The notes under the pieces: model-generated | What the model was told of the DNA's origin: nothing | Seen by the model: the letters and a program-made list of their open reading frames with translations, nothing else | Database searches by the model: none | Position numbers and translations under genes: made by a program | Shown: one piece after another, positions 5,691 through 9,127 of the stretch | Layout: every line of letters begins with the position of its first letter | Position numbering within the stretch: the stretch's first letter is position 1 | Assembly (NCBI GenBank): GCA_900540945.1 | Contig: UQHQ01000050.1 | Coordinates: 1-9,127, forward strand | DNA from: an uncultured Collinsella sp. | GTDB taxonomy: Bacteria; Actinomycetota; Coriobacteriia; Coriobacteriales; Coriobacteriaceae | Direction: 5' to 3' | Length of the DNA stretch: 9,127 bases

Positions 5691-7034
5691 ATGAGCGAAC
5701 CCCTGCGCACCGTGAACGTCGGCCTCATCGGTCTGGGAACCGTCGGCGGCGGCGTGGCCCGTCTGATCAAGAGCCACCACGATGAGTACCTGGCAGCCTA
5801 CGGCATCGACCTTAAGCTGACCCGCGCCTGCGCGCTTGCCTGGGAGCAGGCCGAGGCGGCAGGCATTGAGCGCGAGGCCTTTACGAGCGACTGGCACGAT
5901 GTCGTCACCGACCCCGCCGTCGACATCGTCGTCGAGCTGATCGGCGGCGAGCATCCCGCAACCGAGATCTTCACCACTGCCTTTGAGCACGGCAAGCACG
6001 TCGTCTCTGCCAACAAGGCCCTGCTGGGCCGTCACGTCGAGACGCTTGCCAAGAAGGCACGCGCGTGCGGCGTGCAGATTAAGTGCGAGGCCAGCTGCGG
6101 CGGCGGCATCCCCATCGTGAGCACGCTTGAGCACGATCTGGTGGGCAACAAGATCCTGACCATCGCCGGCATCCTCAACGGCACCACCAACTACATCCTG
6201 TCGCGCATGGACGCCGAGGGCGCCGATTACGCCGACGTGCTCGCCGATGCACAGGCCAAGGGCTATGCCGAGGCCGACCCGTCCGCCGACGTCGACGGCT
6301 TCGATGCCGCCAGCAAGACGGCGATCCTCGCCTCCATCGGCTTTGGCACCCGCGTTACCACCGACGATGTGTACCAGCAGGGTATCCGTACCATCGGCGC
6401 CGAGGACATCGCCCAGGCTCGCGAGCTCGGCTACACCATTAAGCTGCTCGGCATCGCCCGCAACACCGACGCCGGCGTCGACGTCCGCGTGCATCCCACG
6501 CTCATCCCGGCAGACCATATGCTCGCCAAGGTCAACGGCGCCATGAACGCCGCCTACGTGGTGGGTGACGCCGTGGGCGAGACCATGTTCTACGGCGCGG
6601 GCGCAGGCTCCTTCCCCACCGCGAGCGCCGTCGTGGGCGATATCTTGTCGCTCTCCGAGCAGATCAGCCGCGGCGTGGCTCCGCTGCCCGAGATTGAGCC
6701 CTATGGTCACAACCTCGCCTTTAAGCCCATGGACGAGCTCCAGACCAAGTACTATGTGCGCCTGAAGGTCGCCGACCGCGTGGGCGCCCTGTCCGAGACG
6801 GTCGACATCTTTGCCAAGCACAACATCTCGATTTCGCTCATCAACCAGGTCGAGGACGGCAAGTCGGGCGTCAGCGATGCCTGCTCGGTCATCTTCCTGA
6901 CGCACCGCGCGCTCGAGAAGGACGTCCAGGCTGCCGCCGCCGAGCTTGCCAGCGTCGACTGCGTGGCCGAGGTCGCCAACGTCCTGCGCATCGAGGACGT
7001 CGAGGCTTGGACCGAAGGTGTCATGGCCAACTAG
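5691..7034 (+). CDS. hom: Homoserine dehydrogenase with C-terminal ACT domain
   Basis: The enzyme reduces L-aspartate 4-semialdehyde to L-homoserine with NAD(P)H, the branch point to threonine, methionine and isoleucine. It has 447 residues. The N-terminal Rossmann motif GLIGLGTVGGGV is at 11-22. A catalytic-type Lys109 sits in ANKALLGRH. NGTTNYILSRM begins at 163. E194, D205 and K209 (EADPSADVDGFDAASK) keep the same spacing as E208, D219 and K223 of the yeast enzyme. An ACT domain starts near 354 (YYVRLKVADRVGALSETVDIF), the module through which threonine or another amino acid inhibits long-form Hom proteins. It is monofunctional, with no aspartate kinase fused. The start is supported by GAAGGAG upstream. 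It is transcribed alone; no thrB or thrC lies in this window. Confidence 0.96.
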   Translation: MSEPLRTVNVGLIGLGTVGGGVARLIKSHHDEYLAAYGIDLKLTRACALAWEQAEAAGIEREAFTSDWHDVVTDPAVDIVVELIGGEHPATEIFTTAFEHGKHVVSANKALLGRHVETLAKKARACGVQIKCEASCGGGIPIVSTLEHDLVGNKILTIAGILNGTTNYILSRMDAEGADYADVLADAQAKGYAEADPSADVDGFDAASKTAILASIGFGTRVTTDDVYQQGIRTIGAEDIAQARELGYTIKLLGIARNTDAGVDVRVHPTLIPADHMLAKVNGAMNAAYVVGDAVGETMFYGAGAGSFPTASAVVGDILSLSEQISRGVAPLPEIEPYGHNLAFKPMDELQTKYYVRLKVADRVGALSETVDIFAKHNISISLINQVEDGKSGVSDACSVIFLTHRALEKDVQAAAAELASVDCVAEVANVLRIEDVEAWTEGVMAN

Positions 7035-7065
7035 TTCGGTTTACACCCCACAACGCATTTGCTCG

Positions 7066-7105
7066 AAGGGCTCCCGTCTGGTCTTGGACGGGAGCCCTTT
7101 TATTT
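7066..7105 (+). terminator. Strong intrinsic terminator after hom
   Basis: A perfect 13-bp stem (7066-7078 with 7087-7099) with an 8-base loop is followed by TTTTATTT, whose first two T belong to the stem. It lies about 30 bases after the hom stop. This is a classical rho-independent terminator on the plus strand. The minus strand has no T-tract, so it is one-directional. It isolates hom from the next gene. Confidence 0.93.
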
Positions 7106-7110
7106 GCACG

Positions 7111-7257
7111 CTCGGGGCGCATTGACGCGATCCGCGTTTGAACAATTTGACCGTTCGGTGTCAACCAGGGATACCGCTCACCGATAAGCAGGCATGTTTG
7201 CTTTTGTCCGCCGCTATCCTGTGCTGCGTACGTCCACCCCCGAAGAATGGAGGCACC
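7111..7257 (+). promoter_or_regulatory. Upstream region of the SDR gene with small dyads
   Basis: This 147-base spacer must carry the SDR promoter because a strong terminator precedes it. TTGACG at 7122-7127 and TTGACC at 7147-7152 resemble -35 boxes, but no matching -10 is convincing (best: GATACC at 7170-7175 after the second, or TATCCT at 7215-7220). Short dyads are present: ACGCG/CGCGT (7125-7129 with 7133-7137) and TTGAC/GTCAA flanking CGTTCGGT near 7147-7164. They could be an operator for an unknown regulator. The ribosome binding site GGAGG lies four bases before the ATG at 7258. Confidence 0.3.
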
Positions 7258-8007
<750 letters not shown>

Positions 8008-8051
8008 AGGTCGAAAGTTTCGGCTTCGAACCTCAACAGAGTTCAACGCAA

Positions 8052-8098
8052 AAGGCGCGCTGTCCGCATCAACCGCAGGCAGCGCGCCTTCTATTATT
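8052..8098 (+). terminator. Intrinsic terminator between SDR and antiporter genes
   Basis: A perfect 11-bp GC-rich stem (8052-8062 with 8080-8090) with a 17-base loop is followed on the plus strand by CTATTATTT. It lies 44 bases after the SDR stop. On the minus strand the stem runs into a short T-run and lies about 40 bases beyond the antiporter stop. It may serve both convergent genes, more strongly for the SDR. Confidence 0.8.
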
Positions 8099-8128
8099 TG
8101 GACGGAACCCGTATCCCGACATTCCTTG

Positions 8129-9127
8129 CTACTTGCCGTCGTCGTCCTGGGCTTCATCGCGCGCGTAGAGCTCCAGCATGCGGCGGCGGTATTCGTGTAC
8201 GGCGAGCTTGGCGCGCTCAAGGCGGCGGCGCTCACGCGGAGTCAGCTCGGACGGGTCAACCTCATCACCATAGGTCTTATCGGCAAGAAGACGCGCCGCG
8301 TCCACGATGCGGGCATCGATGTGGCCGCTCGCCGCCTCGGCGGAAAGACGCTCGGCAATCGTATCGAGCGTAGGCAGGCCCTCGAATACGCGACCATGGC
8401 CATGCGAGGTCAGCAGCTCGTGCTCGCGTGCGAGCAGGCTCGCCAAATCGTGATGGGCGCGCAGGATGTCAAGTGCATCGGATGGATGCTCGGCAACCTC
8501 TGCCACGGCGGCGACCGGCGCGGCGTCGACCACGCGGTAGAAGAGCTGCGCGAGCAATGGCATCAAGAACACCGTGATGGCACCGGCGGCAACCATGACC
8601 GACGCAATATCTTGCGACAGCGCGCCCGCGTTGACGGCCACGCTCGTTACGGCAACGATGATCGGCAGCGCCGTGGTGCAGTAAAGCGCCACGGTAATGC
8701 GGCCATACGCCGACACATCGCGCGTCACGGGACAAATGCTCATAGAGATGAGAATGGGCACGGCACGAATGATCAGCAGCGCCAAGATAAAGCCCACGAG
8801 CAGCCCGGGGCGCGACACCACGGCCGTCAGGTCGATCTTAGCGCCCGACACGGTAAAGAACACCGGGATCAAAAAGCCGTAGGCCAGGCCGTCGAGCTTG
8901 GTCTCAAGCGTATGGTTGCCCTCGGGGATGATATAGCGCAGGACAAAGCCGGCGGCAAAAGCGCCCAGTACGATATCGAGGCTAAAGATGGCCGAGAACG
9001 CCACGAGCGTGACCAAAATAAGCACTGTCAGGCGTACGAACGTCTGCGACGTGGTATCGGCGCGCTCCTCGACAAACGCAAAGAAGCGGCTGCCGACGCG
9101 TTTGGAGCGGCGGGGGGATTTCGACGG
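8129..9127 (-). CDS. Cation:proton antiporter, CPA2 (KefB/NapA-like) family, 5' end outside window
   Basis: The reading frame stays open to the right edge, so the start lies beyond 9127 and at least 332 residues are visible. A GTG at 9023-9025 could be mistaken for a start, but upstream codons in frame (RFFAFVEERADTTSQTF) read as the loop before a family-typical helix. Then follow SLDIVLGAFAAGF, matching the CPA2 LGAFLAG motif, GFLIPVFFTVSGAKIDL, matching the conserved PIFF...G...D motif, and three more hydrophobic helices. After the last helix comes a charged, mostly helical tail of about 130 residues ending in DDDGK. No RCK/TrkA-N nucleotide-binding domain is seen, unlike KefB and KefC. It probably exchanges Na+ or K+ for H+ across the membrane; the ion cannot be decided. 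It converges on the SDR gene. Confidence 0.85.
   Translation of the reverse strand, partial: PSKSPRRSKRVGSRFFAFVEERADTTSQTFVRLTVLILVTLVAFSAIFSLDIVLGAFAAGFVLRYIIPEGNHTLETKLDGLAYGFLIPVFFTVSGAKIDLTAVVSRPGLLVGFILALLIIRAVPILISMSICPVTRDVSAYGRITVALYCTTALPIIVAVTSVAVNAGALSQDIASVMVAAGAITVFLMPLLAQLFYRVVDAAPVAAVAEVAEHPSDALDILRAHHDLASLLAREHELLTSHGHGRVFEGLPTLDTIAERLSAEAASGHIDARIVDAARLLADKTYGDEVDPSELTPRERRRLERAKLAVHEYRRRMLELYARDEAQDDDGK

Noticed and set aside
5685..6905. A 406-codon open frame on the minus strand opposite hom.
   Set aside because: It is the same shadow effect. Hom on the plus strand has every catalytic motif, and the shadow has no ribosome binding site or recognisable domain.
7138..7257. 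A longer N-terminus for the SDR starting at 7138.
   Set aside because: The extra 40 residues are unlike SDRs. A GGAGG site and the start of the Rossmann fold support 7258.
9023..9025. The GTG as the start of a complete 298-residue antiporter.
   Set aside because: The frame stays open upstream to the window edge with family-like sequence, and 298 residues is too short for a CPA2 protein, which needs more membrane helices.

Overview
The window reads as an ordinary chromosomal stretch from a fairly GC-rich actinobacterium. Protein style and the G/C-ending codons suggest a gut Coriobacteriia member such as Collinsella. That placement is an inference from style, not from a marker gene.

Layout. 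Positions 57-4918 on the minus strand hold a complete branched-chain amino acid (LIV-type) ABC uptake operon, transcribed from high to low coordinates as livK, livH, livM, livG, livF. It encodes a binding lipoprotein, two permeases and two ATPases. livH to livF are packed with overlaps or near-zero spacing. livK is set apart from livH by 139 bases that hold two stem-loops. Upstream of livK is an AT-rich promoter region and a leader with two more stem-loops. Beyond it, at 5188-5487 on the same strand, lies a decayed second livK copy: no start, no signal peptide, and two in-frame internal deletions.

From 5691 the genes turn to the plus strand. First is hom (homoserine dehydrogenase with a C-terminal ACT domain), closed by a strong intrinsic terminator. 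Next comes a stand-alone classical short-chain dehydrogenase/reductase, closed by another intrinsic terminator. A minus-strand CPA2-type cation:proton antiporter converges on that terminator and runs off the right edge, so only its C-terminal part is present.

How they work together. The liv genes build one transporter. Hom makes homoserine, the precursor of threonine, methionine and, through threonine, isoleucine, so it is metabolically close to branched-chain amino acid supply. It has its own promoter and terminator, however, and the sequence shows no shared control. The SDR and the antiporter look like independent units.

I found no CRISPR array, tRNA, rRNA, insertion sequence or phage gene, and no evidence of a new multi-gene system. 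The most interesting item is the livK remnant. The stem-loops around livK come next. No gene-free stretch exceeds 300 bases.
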